This document shows positions 30,196-38,649 of a stretch of 54,067 bases of DNA, piece by piece. The position numbers were made by a program, and so were the translations under genes. Positions within the stretch are counted from its first letter, which is position 1; every line of letters starts with the position of its first letter. The stretch is taken from contig FR899620.1 in NCBI GenBank assembly GCA_000437435.1, positions 55,481 to 109,547 on the forward strand, in the 5' to 3' direction. The DNA comes from Clostridium sp. CAG:768 (GTDB lineage Bacteria > Cyanobacteriota > Vampirovibrionia > Gastranaerophilales > Gastranaerophilaceae). Under the pieces are notes generated by a model. It did not search any database and was not told the DNA's origin. It worked only from the letters and a program-made list of their open reading frames with translations.

Positions 30196-32034
30196 ATGAT
30201 TGATGCAACAAATGGTGTAGGACCTTTAGGAAATCAACAATTTAGTACAAAAGGTGTTAAATTATCTGATTTGAAAGAAAAAAATCAGTTGCTGTTTAAT
30301 TATTTTAAACAAGCAGGACTTAATGAAAATTCATATGTTTATTCAACAGATATTGAAAAATTGAAAGAAGCATACGATACAAATGATAACGGGAAATTAT
30401 CAAAGAAAGAGGCTCGTGCAATTTTTGGTGAAGATGTTTCCAGAAAAGATCTTAAAAAAGCATTAAAAGCTATTGATGAAATTGCTTTAACAGATTTGCA
30501 AGGTGAAGATTTTTACCCTGTAAAAACAAATGAAAATGAAACTGAATATTATACTAAAAATAATGTATTAGTTAGTTCTGTTTATGAAGATAACGAACAG
30601 CATATTCAAAATTATTATGGAAAAAATAAACAAATAGTAGCTCAATTTGTTCAGAAAAAGAATGAAGATGGAACAATGACAAAAGTTTCAGGAACAATGA
30701 ATGAATATAATAATGATGGAACTTTATATAGGTGTAGTGAGAAAACATATGGTGATGATGGTGCTTTTGAAGAAGTCAAAATGACATTTCTAAATGGCGA
30801 TCAAAATAAACCTTTAAAAATAGAGCATAATATTAATGGTAATAAAAAGACAACTGATATTGAATATAATACAGAAGGAAAAAGAATGCGTTCTATATCA
30901 GTTGCTAATGGACAAAAAACAGAGGTTGTATATGATGAACTAGAAAGACCTTTAAAACAATTTGAATCGCCATTAGGTTCTGATAATATGACAATAAACG
31001 AGTATAAATATAACGGTACAGCAACTACTCCTTCTGAAGTTACTACTACAAAACCAGATGGCTCAAAAGAAAGAGTAACTTATAATAATGGGGAATTTGT
31101 GTCAAGAGAACAAATAGTTCAATTGAAACCGGAAGATATTAAATCTCAAGCAAAACAACAAACACATCCTGTTAAGGGACAACCGACTCAAAAGGTACAT
31201 GTTCCTGATGATTGGGGTAGAGTCCCGACAAGTTTTAGACATTCTTCAGGTATTGTAGAAGCGAAAGATGTTGATGCTGCATTAAAGGCATTATTAGATG
31301 CAAGAAATATTAAAGCAGCTGATGTTGATGCAGACAAATTAAAAGCTGATTTAATTAAATTTAATCCAAGTTTATTTGACAAAGCTGGTAAGTTAAAAGC
31401 TGATGCAAAATGGGATAGATTAGATTTGCCAAAAGATCTTAAAGCTCAGTATGGTAAAACTCCTGCAGGTAAAGATGAAGCTAAACCTGAAAATCCTGTA
31501 CCTAGAACTAATACTCCAATAGATAGTTCATTACCGGGAATCCCTGATCCAAAAGCAAGATTTAATCCAAGAAATGGTGTTGGACAAGCTGGCTCAGCTC
31601 AGCCAGTAGAACAACCTAAAGAAGAACCAAAAGGCGAAGAACTAGATATTCCCCAAAAAGGACCAGATTTATCTAAACCTGTGTCAAAATATGGTATGAA
31701 TTTTCTTCTTCCTCAAAAAAAATATGCAAATCAAACAGTCTTAAATCCAGATGGAACTTCTTATTCATATGATGAAAACGGATATATAAATGTTCAATAT
31801 GATAAAAATGGTCGAGAAATATTAATAGTTGATCGTAATCCCGATAATTCCGTGTACTATTATATAGAATATAAACTTGATGCAAATGGTAATAAGACTA
31901 GTGAAATAAAACGAAAATCTGATGGTTCTGTAGATTACTATATTGATTATGTTTATAATAAAAAAGGAGAAGTCGCTGCTCAAATATACCGAAACTCTGA
32001 TGGAACTATGAGTGATGTAACTTATATTAATTAA
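30196..32034 (+). CDS. EF-hand and YD/MORN-like repeat protein
   Basis: 612 residues of unknown function. Residues of about 60-75 (DTNDNGKLSKKEA) form an EF-hand-type calcium loop. A middle region has repeated strand-turn units with DG/NG turns (EYNNDGTLYRCSEKTYGDDG, IEYNTEGKRMRSISVANGQ, VVYDELERPLKQFE) similar to YD/RHS repeats. Residues ~320-500 are Pro/Lys/Ala-rich. The C-terminal ~100 residues return to YD-like units (YSYDENGYINVQYDKNGREI, YYIEYKLDANGNKTSEI). No signal peptide is seen. AAAGGCGG precedes the ATG. It may be a surface or secreted toxin-like scaffold; no toxin domain was recognised. Confidence 0.65.
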   Translation: MIDATNGVGPLGNQQFSTKGVKLSDLKEKNQLLFNYFKQAGLNENSYVYSTDIEKLKEAYDTNDNGKLSKKEARAIFGEDVSRKDLKKALKAIDEIALTDLQGEDFYPVKTNENETEYYTKNNVLVSSVYEDNEQHIQNYYGKNKQIVAQFVQKKNEDGTMTKVSGTMNEYNNDGTLYRCSEKTYGDDGAFEEVKMTFLNGDQNKPLKIEHNINGNKKTTDIEYNTEGKRMRSISVANGQKTEVVYDELERPLKQFESPLGSDNMTINEYKYNGTATTPSEVTTTKPDGSKERVTYNNGEFVSREQIVQLKPEDIKSQAKQQTHPVKGQPTQKVHVPDDWGRVPTSFRHSSGIVEAKDVDAALKALLDARNIKAADVDADKLKADLIKFNPSLFDKAGKLKADAKWDRLDLPKDLKAQYGKTPAGKDEAKPENPVPRTNTPIDSSLPGIPDPKARFNPRNGVGQAGSAQPVEQPKEEPKGEELDIPQKGPDLSKPVSKYGMNFLLPQKKYANQTVLNPDGTSYSYDENGYINVQYDKNGREILIVDRNPDNSVYYYIEYKLDANGNKTSEIKRKSDGSVDYYIDYVYNKKGEVAAQIYRNSDGTMSDVTYIN

Positions 32035-32042
32035 CTACTAAT

Positions 32043-32074
32043 AAAAGCGGTCTGAGGAAACTCAGACCGCTTTT
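32043..32074. terminator. Bidirectional terminator
   Basis: AAAAGCGGTCTGAG-GAAA-CTCAGACCGCTTTT is a perfect 14-base stem with a GNRA-like loop, between the convergent EF-hand gene and murI. Confidence 0.93.
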
Positions 32075-32859
32075 AATTTTGGTAATTGCTTTAATTTATA
32101 AAATAATTCTGAAGCTGTTTTGAAGTTTTCTGGATTTGAACTTACATAAAATTCTTCATATTCAGATTTATTGTTTAACAAGTTATTTTTTTCTAGGTCT
32201 TGTTTGATATTTTGTGCAAAATATAATGCAGGATCAATAAATTTATCCTCGGACATAAATCTTTTTAGTATTCCTGTCAAATAAGGGTAATGAGTACAAG
32301 CAAGCACAATTTTATCAGGATTAAATTCTTTCATAACATCTAAAATTTCTTGTACCTGTAAGATACTTTCAGGTTGATTAATCCTGTGTTCTTCGACTAT
32401 TCTTACCCAATTCGGAGCTGCCAATTCGAAAACTTCCATATTTTCATTATATTTTTTTATTTCTTTTGAATATGTATGGGATTTGATTGTTGCAGGGGTT
32501 GCTATTACTCCTAATTTTTGTACGTTCTCTAACTTTGCAAGTGTAGAACAAACCGATTGAATTATAGGATAAACTTTAAAGTTGTAATTATCTTTTAGTT
32601 TTTCATAAGTGATTGCTGAAGTTGTATTGCAAGCCATTACAACAGCTTTTGCTTGTTTTTCTTCAAAGAATCGAAAAATCTTATCTGCAAATTCAATTAA
32701 TTGTTCTTCTGTTTTTTCTCCGTATGGCATATTTTTTGTATCACCAAAATATAGGTAGTTTTCATCTGGCAAAAGTTTTTTTACTTTTGCAAAAACTGTC
32801 AGACCACCTACGCCTGAATCAAAAAATGCTATCGGTTGTTTATTTATATTGTTTAAAAT
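32062..32859 (-). CDS. murI: Glutamate racemase, apparent ATT start
   Basis: About 266 residues; supplies D-glutamate for peptidoglycan. The N-terminal catalytic block PIAFFDSGVGGLTVFAK is encoded upstream of the first ATG (32772), so that ATG is too late. Cys motifs VVMACNTTSA and IVLACTHYPYL, and YFGDTKNMPYGEK, are intact. Between the in-frame TAG at 32866-32868 and the catalytic block there is no ATG, GTG or TTG. ATT at 32857-32859 lies nine bases after GGAG, inside the end of the amidase gene. ATA codons at 32845 and 32833 are less well placed. It is translationally coupled to the amidase. Confidence 0.9.
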   Translation of the reverse strand: MLNNINKQPIAFFDSGVGGLTVFAKVKKLLPDENYLYFGDTKNMPYGEKTEEQLIEFADKIFRFFEEKQAKAVVMACNTTSAITYEKLKDNYNFKVYPIIQSVCSTLAKLENVQKLGVIATPATIKSHTYSKEIKKYNENMEVFELAAPNWVRIVEEHRINQPESILQVQEILDVMKEFNPDKIVLACTHYPYLTGILKRFMSEDKFIDPALYFAQNIKQDLEKNNLLNNKSEYEEFYVSSNPENFKTASELFYKLKQLPKLKAV

Positions 32860-34708
32860 AGTTCTCTACTCCGTCTGCTATTGCTTTTGCTGTAGCCTGC
32901 TTTCTTTTTTCTCCAACGAGTTGTTCTCTTTCTCCGCTGTTTGAAATAAATCCAATTTCGACTAAAATTGCAGGTACTGTAGTATGATTTATAACATAAA
33001 ATTTAGATTTAAACAATCCACGATTAGGAGATTGCACTGCACTAGCAAGAGATGCGTGTACAGTTTGAGCAAGTGCCATACTTTCCTGATGGTAATAATG
33101 AGTTTCTACCCCTGTAATTTCTGGTCTTACGCTTGAATTTACGTGTATACTTACAAATATATCAGGATCATTTTTTGCACTTATTGCCACTCTGTCTTGT
33201 AATGATACATATGTGTCATTAGGTCTTGTCATTACAACTTGATATCCTTTTTGGTTGAGTAATTTTTCTACTCTTTTTGAAATATCAAGAGTAATATCTT
33301 TTTCATAAATTCCACCGCTTGTAGCACCAACATCAGTTCCACCATGTCCGGCATCAATTATTACTTTTTTCTTTCCTGTTGTAGATCTTTTATTAGCAGG
33401 TGGGTTAAATATAATTGCAGGTGGTGTTGTAACTTTTGGTTCTTCTTTCTTTTTAGCTTGTTTTAATTTTATTTTAAGACTTCTTCCATCTGCTCCTAAA
33501 TATGTACTTACCATTGTATCCGGTTCTACAGGGATTGTAAGTTTTAAACCAATTTTTGGCATTAATGATATTTGAGCGTTGTTAAAGAATGTATTTTTAT
33601 AAGCAGCTTTAAAATTCTCATCATGATATTTAGATACATTATATAGATAAAGAATTACTTTATCTTGGTATCTGTCAAGTCCGTGCACTATCGGTGCATC
33701 GAATTTTAATATCATAGATTCTGTTAGAGAATCATTTTTTTCTTTATTGTAAGCTATTGCATTGCTGCTACTGTTAAATAGTGTTGAATTATTTGTTTTC
33801 TTGTAATTTGCAATTATTAATGACTGGTTGTCGCTTGAATAAATTGGAATATAATCACTTACAGCATCTGTTGTGATTACAATACGTGCTTTGTTTACAG
33901 AAAACTGACCAACTTTTACTGTTTCTGTTTCACTTATACGATATTCTTTATTTCTTATTTTCATATCAACAAGAGTGTTTGGCAGGTCGTAAATGATTCT
34001 AGACGGATTTGTCAATATCATTGGTCTTTCAATTGTGACTGCTCCAAATCCGTTTATTAACACCCCGTTAGGTCTTGTAGATATATTATTAAGATAATAT
34101 TTTGTATTAAGTTTTAATTCTTTTCTAGCCATTAACTCTTGAGCTTGAGTATTAAAAGCATCTTGAATTTGATCAACAATTGTGTCATTTGCGCTCGAAA
34201 TAGGCATCATAATTGTTAAGTATTCATAAAAATCGCTAGAAGAAGAATGCTCATCTCTGAATGTGTTATGAAAATAATCATTATCACACATTGTGCCATT
34301 TTTTAATTTGATAATAATATTATTTTTTATCCTAAAAAATTTAATATTATCAGGATTAAAACTATCATCAAAAGTCATTACAACTCTAACTACATTTGGA
34401 TTTGTAGAGAATTGATTTATTTTAATATCTTTTATTCCTCCGCTTTGGAATGTCCAATGTTGCTTTGGAAATGTTATAATTGATGAATTTATATCAAAAT
34501 AAGCTCTCGATGGGTTTTGCATTTTTACAAGTTTAATATTTTGCATAACCGCACCAGATGGTGTATCTTGTCCTGATAGGACAATAATTGAATTTGATGT
34601 GTCAAAATTTGCGGCAGTAAACTTATAAAGCTGTTCTGCACAAGCTCTTTGGACAAATGTAAAAAAAGTTATAATAAATAATGTAATGAATAAAAGTATT
34701 TTTTTCAT
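32840..34708 (-). CDS. N-acetylmuramoyl-L-alanine amidase with AMIN-type N-terminus
   Basis: About 622 residues. It cleaves the peptide from MurNAc in peptidoglycan, acting in the periplasm during cell separation. A signal peptide (MKKILLFITLFIITFFTFVQ, to ~ACAEQ) is followed by ~400 residues of AMIN-like beta-rich, cell-wall-targeting sequence, a linker, and a C-terminal Amidase_3 domain. Zinc ligands are visible: IIDAGHGGTDVG, YEKDITLDI, SIHVNS and the catalytic VEIGFISN. The start at 34708 is chosen because the upstream extension lacks signal-peptide character. murI overlaps its 3' end. Confidence 0.93.
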   Translation of the reverse strand: MKKILLFITLFIITFFTFVQRACAEQLYKFTAANFDTSNSIIVLSGQDTPSGAVMQNIKLVKMQNPSRAYFDINSSIITFPKQHWTFQSGGIKDIKINQFSTNPNVVRVVMTFDDSFNPDNIKFFRIKNNIIIKLKNGTMCDNDYFHNTFRDEHSSSSDFYEYLTIMMPISSANDTIVDQIQDAFNTQAQELMARKELKLNTKYYLNNISTRPNGVLINGFGAVTIERPMILTNPSRIIYDLPNTLVDMKIRNKEYRISETETVKVGQFSVNKARIVITTDAVSDYIPIYSSDNQSLIIANYKKTNNSTLFNSSSNAIAYNKEKNDSLTESMILKFDAPIVHGLDRYQDKVILYLYNVSKYHDENFKAAYKNTFFNNAQISLMPKIGLKLTIPVEPDTMVSTYLGADGRSLKIKLKQAKKKEEPKVTTPPAIIFNPPANKRSTTGKKKVIIDAGHGGTDVGATSGGIYEKDITLDISKRVEKLLNQKGYQVVMTRPNDTYVSLQDRVAISAKNDPDIFVSIHVNSSVRPEITGVETHYYHQESMALAQTVHASLASAVQSPNRGLFKSKFYVINHTTVPAILVEIGFISNSGEREQLVGEKRKQATAKAIADGVENYFKQYK

Positions 34709-34771
34709 AAATAAAATCTCGCTCATTATAATTATATAACGAGTAAGAAAAGCTATCAAATTGTAACAATT

Positions 34772-34972
34772 TTATTCATCAAGCAAGTGATTTTTAATTG
34801 CTATATATACAGCATTTGTCCTATTTTTGGCTTCAAGCTTTCTAATAATTGAACTGATATGGGCTTTTACAGTATGGATACTGATATAAATGCTCTCACT
34901 GATTTGACTATTTCCATATCCTTTTGTAATTAATTTTAAAATTGCAACTTCTCTTTTTGTTAATTTTTCCAT
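34772..34972 (-). CDS. Solo LuxR/GerE-type DNA-binding protein
   Basis: 66 residues consisting only of a LuxR-family helix-turn-helix: LTKREVAILKLITKGYGNSQ, then ISESIYISIHTVKAHISSI and RKLEAKNRTNAVYIAIKNHL. The spacing of REV, ILKL, IS, I, HTVKAH, I.RKL and R matches the family. There is no receiver or autoinducer domain. GAGGTAAG precedes the ATG. It lies 63 bases upstream of the amidase on the same strand, so amidase-murI regulation is a reasonable guess. It resembles the output domain of the full regulator at 49960-50619. Confidence 0.85.
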   Translation of the reverse strand: MEKLTKREVAILKLITKGYGNSQISESIYISIHTVKAHISSIIRKLEAKNRTNAVYIAIKNHLLDE

Positions 34973-35056
34973 AATCTTACCTCACATTATGAAAATAGCA
35001 TATGTAATAAAAAATGTTTTAATAATATTTCTGTTTTTAATTTTTTATAAAATAAC

Positions 35057-35085
35057 TTGAAAATAAATCTTTTTTTGGTAATATA
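35057..35085 (+). promoter_or_regulatory. Promoter of tRNA-Arg
   Basis: TTGAAA (35057-35062) and AATATA (35080-35085) with a 17-base spacer, ~20 bases before the tRNA. Confidence 0.5.
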
Positions 35086-35106
35086 TAAATTGTGACAGTT
35101 AAATAT

Positions 35107-35180
35107 GCGTGTGTAGCTCAGCTGGATAGAGTGTTTGGCTACGAACCAAAAGGTCGGGGGTTCGAATCCCTCCACGCGTA
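35107..35180 (+). tRNA. tRNA-Arg (ACG)
   Basis: A 74-nucleotide tRNA. The acceptor GCGTGTG pairs with CACGCGT (two wobbles) and the D-arm reads GCTC...GAGT. The anticodon stem TTTGG/CCAAA has loop CTACGAA, anticodon ACG (read as ICG after deamination). The T-arm is GGGGG-TTCGAAT-CCCTC and the discriminator is A. CCA is not encoded. Confidence 0.95.
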
Positions 35181-35188
35181 GGTTTTAT

Positions 35189-35222
35189 AAAAAAGTGTTT
35201 CAAGATTTTGAAACACTTTTTT
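35189..35222 (+). terminator. Terminator of tRNA-Arg
   Basis: AAAAAAGTGTTTCAA pairs with TTGAAACACTTTTTT, 8 bases after the tRNA. Confidence 0.92.
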
Positions 35223-35287
35223 GTAGATGAACTTTAAATATTTTTGTATTTTAATGTCCAGTTCGTTGTCTATAGAATAAATTTTCG

Positions 35288-35494
35288 GTTGGGCATACTT
35301 GCCCGACAACACTAAATTACAGATGGTCGGAAGTTGCTTGATTATAAAAAATCAAATCGGACAAAAATGGACTTTATTAGGACATAGAATTACAAAGAGT
35401 ATTTTTAAATCAGGTTGTAATTTAATCAAATTAAAGAAATTTCAATATCCAGTTAATGTCCAAATTTATCGTTGGGCAGGTATGCCCAACCGAA
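35288..35494. repeat. Pair of GTTGGGCA...TGCCC hairpin repeats
   Basis: CGGTTGGGCATACTTGCCCGAC at about 35287-35308 and CGTTGGGCAGGTATGCCCAACC at about 35470-35491 are two variants of one hairpin. Each is preceded by related AT-rich sequence containing CCAGTT and GTC. They are likely members of an extragenic palindrome family. Confidence 0.65.
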
Positions 35495-35767
35495 AAAATT
35501 CATGTGGCCTTTTACACTGTACTTTAATGGTCAGATGTATTATCACCGGACAGCTCGATTATTTTTGCGAGATTTAGACGTTTAGAGTGATTGAGCGATA
35601 GGAAATTTTAACAAAACAATAACAAAACATTTTACAAAATACGAACAAAAGCAAACATTCTTATAATACCTATTTACGATAAGAATTAGTATATTTCATC
35701 TACTTAATATATTTACATAAGTTATATTTAGATGTAAAATTCTATTGTTAATAAGGGGAATATTTAT

Positions 35768-36856
35768 ATGGCACTATATCTTTTAAAATACCCATATAGG
35801 AAAATTCTGTTACCGTTAGCTAAAAAAATGGTTTGGCTCAATCCTGACTGGCTCGGTTATTTAGCGACTTTAATTGCATTTATTACAATGTTTTGTTATA
35901 TTTATGCACCTGACAAACCTGTCTTATTATTGATTTCGATAATATTAACATTATTTAGAATGACATTAAATACGATTGACGGTGTTATTGCTATTGAAAG
36001 AGGAAATTTACGTCTAAAAGGCGAAATCGTTAATGCTTTACCTGATAGATATTCTGATATTTTTATTTTAATCGGTATTGCTCTCTCCCCTATGTGCACT
36101 CCGTTACTCGGAATGTTAGGTATGGCATCAATGTTTCTTGTAAGTTATACGGGAATGCTGTCTAAAGCCATCGGGGCAAAGTGGCAGCACCATGGTCCTC
36201 TGGGTAAAGTTGAACGGCTTATTTTAATAATGCTTTTTACAATCCCTGAATATTTAAGACTAACAGGTAAAATCGGGGATTTTTATACATTAACATATTT
36301 TGAATGGTTAATGATATTATTCATTATCTTTGGACAGGTTACTGTCTTTAATAGACTTAAAGCTCAATTGAAAGAGTGCAAAAAACTTGACTGGATTAAA
36401 TATAGAAATATCGATAAAAAAATAATTGTAATATATGACACTTTGACAGGAAATACCGAAAAAGCTGCAAATGAAGCCGCAGAAGCTCTGGAATGTAAAG
36501 CAGTAAACGTTAAAAATTTAGAAGAACAGGATTTATCTGCATATGATTTAGTCATACTGGCTGCTCCTCATTTAGGACGAAAAATAATGCCTGAAAATAT
36601 GCTTAAGTTTCTTGAAAGTAATCATAATATTAAAAATTATGCACTTTTATTTACCTCCGGTATGCCTGTAGTCCGCATATTTTCAAATAAAAGATGCACT
36701 GATTACTTTGTAAATAAACTTAATCAAAAACCTGTTTTAACAATAAATATTAAGGGGTATCACAGCATAGCAAAGACTTACAAAAACAGACCCAATGAAG
36801 ACGATTTGCTTGATGCATATTTATTTGCAACAACTACATATGAAAGGTTAAAGTAA
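35768..36856 (+). CDS. YnbA-like CDP-alcohol phosphatidyltransferase fused to a flavodoxin-like domain
   Basis: 362 residues. Residues 1-~200 are a multi-pass membrane CDP-alcohol phosphatidyltransferase. The active-site block reads RMTLNTIDGVIA...LKGEIVNALPDRYSD. The first and third motif Asp are Asn, as I recall for E. coli YnbA (RMALNALDG, ILNETGD). Residues ~215-362 (IIVIYDTLTGNTEKAANEAA, YDLVILAAPH, YALLFTSGMP) look like a flavodoxin domain with the FMN-phosphate loop TLTGNT. Such a fusion is not one I know. AAGGGG precedes the ATG. It overlaps the methyltransferase start by one base and begins a four-gene lipid operon. The lipid headgroup and the flavin's role are unknown. Confidence 0.8.
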   Translation: MALYLLKYPYRKILLPLAKKMVWLNPDWLGYLATLIAFITMFCYIYAPDKPVLLLISIILTLFRMTLNTIDGVIAIERGNLRLKGEIVNALPDRYSDIFILIGIALSPMCTPLLGMLGMASMFLVSYTGMLSKAIGAKWQHHGPLGKVERLILIMLFTIPEYLRLTGKIGDFYTLTYFEWLMILFIIFGQVTVFNRLKAQLKECKKLDWIKYRNIDKKIIVIYDTLTGNTEKAANEAAEALECKAVNVKNLEEQDLSAYDLVILAAPHLGRKIMPENMLKFLESNHNIKNYALLFTSGMPVVRIFSNKRCTDYFVNKLNQKPVLTINIKGYHSIAKTYKNRPNEDDLLDAYLFATTTYERLK

Positions 36857-37662
36857 TGAAAAATTTTATAGAAAATGTACAAATATCTATACTTAAAGTT
36901 GTAGTAGATACGTTGGGACAATTGAGTAACGGGATTAAGCTGGCATCAAAGGAAGGCTTTACCTCAGGAAAGATGCTTGATTATATATACAAAAATGAAC
37001 CCGGCGGAGAATTTTTTATCGGCAAAATAATAGATAAGATTTATTTGAATCATCCGGGCTGGCAGGATGTCAGAAACAGAAAGAATAATCTTGTAAAAAA
37101 TATAGAAGAAGCGGTAAATTTAACTTTGGAAACCAAAGATAGTGCAAGAATTTGTGATATAGCATCAGGTCCTGCCAGATATATAATTGATATTCTTACA
37201 AAGTTTAAAGGAAAACCGGTAAGTGCGGAACTAAGAGATCTTGATATAAGATGGCTTCTTGAGGCTAAAGACAAAGCTCTTGCAAATAGTGTAGATGTAG
37301 ATTACAAAGTTGCAGATGCGCTTAAAGAAGAAGATTTTCAATTTGACAAACAGCCCGATATATTTGTTGCATCAGGATTTTATGACTGGTTTGACGACAG
37401 AGAAACCGTAAAGAAATCTATGCAGCTGATATATAATGCTTTAGCAAAAGGCGGATATTTTGTTTTTTCAGTACAGGCCGGTCATTTTGCATTAAGTTTA
37501 ACAAATAAAATTTTCAAAGATTTTAACAACCATCAGCTAAAAATGGTAACTTGGGATATGGATGTAATCAATTCTATTTTAAAAGAAACAGGTTTTTCGG
37601 TAATCGTTTTAAGATCTGATGATGCAGGACATTATCCTGTAATTTTAGCTAAAAAAGTTTAA
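36856..37662 (+). CDS. Class I SAM-dependent methyltransferase
   Basis: 268 residues. Residues ~95-240 carry a Rossmann methyltransferase core: ARICDIASGPARYIIDIL (motif I, Gly-rich loop slightly altered), SAELRDLDIRWLLEAKDKA (acidic motif II end), YKVADALKEEDF, PDIFVASGFYDWF (motif IV) and YNALAKGGYFVFSVQ. The N-terminal ~90 residues are helical. It overlaps the previous stop and is followed by cdsA. The arrangement CDP-alcohol transferase / methyltransferase / CdsA recalls E. coli ynbABC, whose YnbC contains a methyltransferase part. It might methylate the lipid headgroup; this is inference. Confidence 0.78.
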   Translation: MKNFIENVQISILKVVVDTLGQLSNGIKLASKEGFTSGKMLDYIYKNEPGGEFFIGKIIDKIYLNHPGWQDVRNRKNNLVKNIEEAVNLTLETKDSARICDIASGPARYIIDILTKFKGKPVSAELRDLDIRWLLEAKDKALANSVDVDYKVADALKEEDFQFDKQPDIFVASGFYDWFDDRETVKKSMQLIYNALAKGGYFVFSVQAGHFALSLTNKIFKDFNNHQLKMVTWDMDVINSILKETGFSVIVLRSDDAGHYPVILAKKV

Positions 37663-37695
37663 TCTGTTAAAACATCAGTATGAAAAAGAGGTATC

Positions 37696-38646
37696 ATGAA
37701 TACAATTACTTTAACATATAATGTAAAATTCTGTATTTTACTTTTATATCTGGTTTTGGCACTTATTACGATAGCTGCATATATTCTTGGCTTTATGAAA
37801 AAGAATGTTGAAAATTTCAAAACAAGAATGAAATCCTTCTGGATAATTGTCATTTTATTTACTGCGGCGTTTATGTTTAATAAACTTGCCGCAATAATAT
37901 TTATAATGCTTATAAGCTATCTTGCATTAAAAGAATTCTTTTCAATGATACCGACAAGACGTTCTGACAGGCGTGTTCTTTTATGGGCATATCTGTCAAT
38001 TCCAATTCAATTTTATTTTATTTATACCGGCTGGATTGCAATGTTTTATTTATTTATACCTTTGTATTTATTCCTTTTAATCCCTTTAAGAATGGTTTTA
38101 ATTGGTGATACTGACGGCTTTTTAAAATCTTGCGGAACAATACACTGGGCATTAATGACCTGCGTATATGCGATAGGTTATTTTGCAGTATATTTTTCAA
38201 TTCCGGAAACTGTTAATCCAATAGGCGGAGCATTGGGATTCCTTTTATATATATTGATATTAACAATTTCAAATGATTTTATGCAATATTTGTTTGGTAA
38301 GACCTTCGGCAAACATAAGATTACACCCAAAGTCAGTCCTAACAAAACTGTAGAAGGGTTTTTGGGCGGGGTGGTATCTACAGCAGTTATTGCTGGTATT
38401 CTTGCTAAATTTTTAACTCCGTTTTCTTTTTGGCAGGCATTTATTTTAGGTGCAATACTTGCAATTGCAGGATTTTTCGGAGATATTACAATGTCTGCAA
38501 TTAAAAGAGATATAGGTGTTAAAGACACAGGGGCGCTACTGCCTGGACACGGCGGCATTCTTGATAGATTAGACAGCATGATATTTACTGTACCATTATT
38601 TTTCCATTATGTAGCATATTACTATAACATAGGTATCTTAAATTAG
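37696..38646 (+). CDS. cdsA: Phosphatidate cytidylyltransferase (CdsA/YnbB type)
   Basis: 316 residues with about eight membrane segments. It makes CDP-diacylglycerol from phosphatidate and CTP. The family signature is intact near the C-terminus: SAIKRDIGVKDTGALLPGHG followed by GILDRLDSM. SNDFMQYLFGKTFGKHK...KVSPNKTVEG is the other conserved block. GAGGT precedes the ATG. It is flanked by a methyltransferase and a PlsC, so it probably serves the YnbA-like enzyme rather than being the housekeeping CdsA; a separate housekeeping copy would be expected elsewhere. Confidence 0.92.
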   Translation: MNTITLTYNVKFCILLLYLVLALITIAAYILGFMKKNVENFKTRMKSFWIIVILFTAAFMFNKLAAIIFIMLISYLALKEFFSMIPTRRSDRRVLLWAYLSIPIQFYFIYTGWIAMFYLFIPLYLFLLIPLRMVLIGDTDGFLKSCGTIHWALMTCVYAIGYFAVYFSIPETVNPIGGALGFLLYILILTISNDFMQYLFGKTFGKHKITPKVSPNKTVEGFLGGVVSTAVIAGILAKFLTPFSFWQAFILGAILAIAGFFGDITMSAIKRDIGVKDTGALLPGHGGILDRLDSMIFTVPLFFHYVAYYYNIGILN

Positions 38647-38649
38647 TTT

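Larger units (their letters stand above)
35181..35767. other. 587-base spacer with terminator and two REP-like hairpins
   Basis: It contains the tRNA terminator and two related segments that each combine a TCCAGTT...GTC-type stretch with a GTTGGGCA-N4-TGCCC hairpin. It also has long AT-rich sequence and an AAGGGG site for the next gene. An 92-codon frame (35299-35577) runs straight through the hairpins and lacks a ribosome site, so I do not call it a gene. No copy of the tRNA-Arg 3' end was seen. Confidence 0.5.

Noticed and set aside
35299..35577. 92-codon plus-strand ORF behind tRNA-Arg
   Set aside because: It crosses both REP-like hairpins, lacks a ribosome site and has no protein-like pattern.
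35101..35767. Integrase attachment site duplicated from tRNA-Arg
   Set aside because: No second copy of the tRNA 3' end was found downstream as far as ~46 kb and no integrase gene is present.
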